DNA of 39,741 nucleotides, taken from Cymbomonas tetramitiformis (taxonomy: Eukaryota; Chlorophyta; Pyramimonadophyceae; Pyramimonadales; Pyramimonadaceae). The position numbers were made by a program, and so were the translations under genes. The notes below the pieces were generated by a model, which did not search any database, had not been told where the DNA came from, and saw only the letters and a list, made by a program, of their open reading frames with translations. How positions within the stretch are numbered: the stretch's first letter is position 1; each line of letters begins with the position of its first letter. This document shows positions 38,305 to 39,741 of this stretch, one piece after another. The stretch is taken from NCBI GenBank assembly GCA_001247695.2, contig LGRX02024658.1, positions 1 to 39,741 of the forward strand. The letters run 5' to 3'.

Positions 38305-39412
38305 ATGAAAAATCAGCAGGACGTTGCTTTGCAACAGCTGATGTCCTTGGCCCAACAGGCAAGGCAGGGCACTGGCGAAGCCACACCAAGCTGGATAACA
38401 ACGTCCAGGGGCAGTCGAGTGCTAGCCCGTACTGCTTCTCGCAAAGGATTCGATGCTCACAAAATGGCGCCTTTATCGAAGGAACGCCCGAATGTTCATG
38501 GCCGGAGTGAAACTTCTCGTAGGAGCGAATGTGCAGAAGCGGTTGCCTCGGGTGACTCGATGCCGGTTTCCGGAATGAAAGCGGAGAGTAAACCGGCCGA
38601 CCACCCTGCAGTGCGAATTCAAAGAAAAGTTACACCGAGATATTTGTATGTCGACTCTTCACTGCCAGCGTCAGAAGTTTCTAGAGAACACGTCTGCAGA
38701 ACGCCTGATGGCGCGTTGGAAGGACAAGGCGAAATTCATATACCCAGCCAAGAGACTAAAGGTCCGATTCAACTGAACGTTGACCCGCAAAGTGGACTGT
38801 CAAGTCGACCGTTATCGTTCCAGGGTAGAACGTTCCCGCTGACGCTTAACCGGGCAAGTGACCCCTGTATATTTCGCACACATCCTTGTGATTCCATTGC
38901 AACGAGATCCCTGAGACCCGCTATTACGTCATATGACGTGCAGATTTGCACGCAAACACGGAGTCCCGGCAACAACCAACGACCTGCACGAAGAGGGGCT
39001 CAAGCATCGCGGAGGTAGCATCCCTGAAGCCAGGGTCTTTCCGAAGGCGGATGCCTATCGCCACTCAGGATTTTCTTACATATGTGCGAAATAGTCTGAT
39101 ATTTCCACCGCAATTCTGTGTGCGCCAAACTGTTTTTATATTTTGTTTTGTTTATTTAGAAGGTACTGCGAACACATGGCACACACACCGTCGTCTCGTG
39201 GTGCCGACCACGCGTCTTACCTCGTCACATGTATGAGAAACCTTGTTGCGCCGTTCATGGTTCTCTCCTGTTTTGGGGCACATAGTATACCTACTTCAGC
39301 TGACTCACGTCGTCCAACTACTTGCGACCACTACTTGCACTTACTTTCTCTGGCTGTTTCTACATACCCTGACGGCTTTCTGAACCCTTGGAAGTACACT
39401 CGTGACAGATGA
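38305..39412 (+). CDS. unrecognised two-exon gene with TATA box
   Basis: Not recognised; about 320 residues. Exon 1 38305-39014 ends at a donor GAG|GTAGCA. Exon 2 39160-39412 follows a T-rich acceptor (tttgtttatttag). The junction is phase 2 and restores an Arg codon (ASR-R-RYCEHMAHTP). The start ATG (MKNQQDVALQQLMSLAQQAR) lies about 230 bases downstream of a TATA box. Exon 1 is basic and Ser/Arg/Pro-rich without obvious secondary-structure motifs. Exon 2 is more compact, with a hydrophobic stretch (LVAPFMVLSCFG) and several Cys/His. No family is recognised. The intron is 145 bp. Another exon after 39412 is unnecessary because a TGA ends the frame. Confidence 0.5.
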
Positions 39413-39656
39413 TTCAGCGATTTCGACAAGCTCCACCCACAGCACGAGATCAGCGGGAGAGTGATGTGTCAAGCAGGTTTGGACTCAAACCCACGGTATT
39501 CAGATCGGTGGCACAATTACTTGTAACTTGTGAAGTAGATCCGCACTTCAATTGTGGGAAGGGAGGCCCTGGAGCACTCGCTCGAGGGCAGGTCGAGGGG
39601 AGCGCTGAAAAAAGCACTTTGAGGCGCGCAAAGGGTAGTCGCTACAAAATGCACGC

Positions 39657-39741
39657 TGAGGCTTGTGGAGGGGAGGCACCGGCGCACGCACTCTGAGGCG
39701 TGTGGAGGGGAGGCACCGGCGCACGCACTCTGAGGCATGTG
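39657..39741. repeat. 37-bp tandem repeat running off the window
   Basis: Units starting tgaggcttgtggagggg at 39657 and tgaggcgtgtggagggg at 39694, with a third cut by the window end. The 39413-39656 stretch before it holds no clear gene. Confidence 0.85.

Noticed and set aside
39440..39500. B-box-like GGTTTGAGTCC on the minus strand as a tRNA gene
   Set aside because: No A-box at a suitable distance and no cloverleaf could be drawn.

Overview
The window is repeat-rich nuclear DNA from a eukaryote. The genes are split by GT-AG introns, the Pol III-type promoter boxes and spliceosomal junctions are readable, and TTTAGGG/CCCTAAA telomere-like units appear inside a foldback element. Those units, the green-plant type of telomere repeat, together with a DUF7869-type transposase-like gene and gag-only LTR elements, would fit a green alga or a related photosynthetic protist. 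I cannot name the species, and the lineage guess is weak.

Layout. 0-0.9 kb: the end of a simple A/T/V/D repeat ORF, followed by a polypurine tract that may mark the start of an LTR. 2.3-3.2 kb: a decayed MULE-like transposase N-terminus with a FLYWCH-like zinc finger. 3.8-5.1 kb: an unrecognised minus-strand gene whose last two introns are nearly the same sequence. 5.3-6.1 kb: a 20-bp tandem array, a large foldback, and a tRNA-like Pol III unit. 6.5-8.4 kb: a four-exon plus-strand gene of unknown function. 8.4-9.5 kb: a 110-bp higher-order repeat array built from words also found in the introns of both neighbouring genes. 10.0-14.2 kb: a coiled-coil exon on the minus strand, butted against a two-exon DUF7869 transposase-like gene that carries an antisense RING-finger gene inside its intron. 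14.7-17.7 kb: a damaged minus-strand multi-exon gene.

17.9-21.9 kb and 29.2-32.9 kb hold two related LTR elements. Each has identifiable 5-bp target duplications and encodes only a gag-like protein with a widely spaced zinc knuckle and a late hydrophobic segment. The second is intact in its gag frame but has a 337-bp pogo-like MITE in its 5' LTR. The first is young by LTR similarity but its gag is frameshifted and interrupted. A third, 5'-truncated copy follows at 22.2-22.7 kb. Between and beyond them lie a hAT transposase relic (22.8-23.6 kb), a small three-exon gene (24.9-25.5 kb), several minisatellites, a probable hAT-type non-autonomous element containing telomere-like DNA (27.6-28.8 kb), a TA-flanked 690-bp element with a perfect 34-bp palindrome (35.4-36.1 kb), a 32-bp array (36.7-37.0 kb), and a two-exon gene with a clear TATA box (38.1-39.4 kb).

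The most interesting signals are the pair of near-identical introns (introner-like), the tRNA-like unit closed by a 7-bp stem with an extra hairpin, the RING gene nested antisense in a transposase intron, and the gag-only LTR family with conserved hairpins in place of a polypurine tract. All intron calls come from splice-site and phase agreement by eye; no transcript or database evidence was available.
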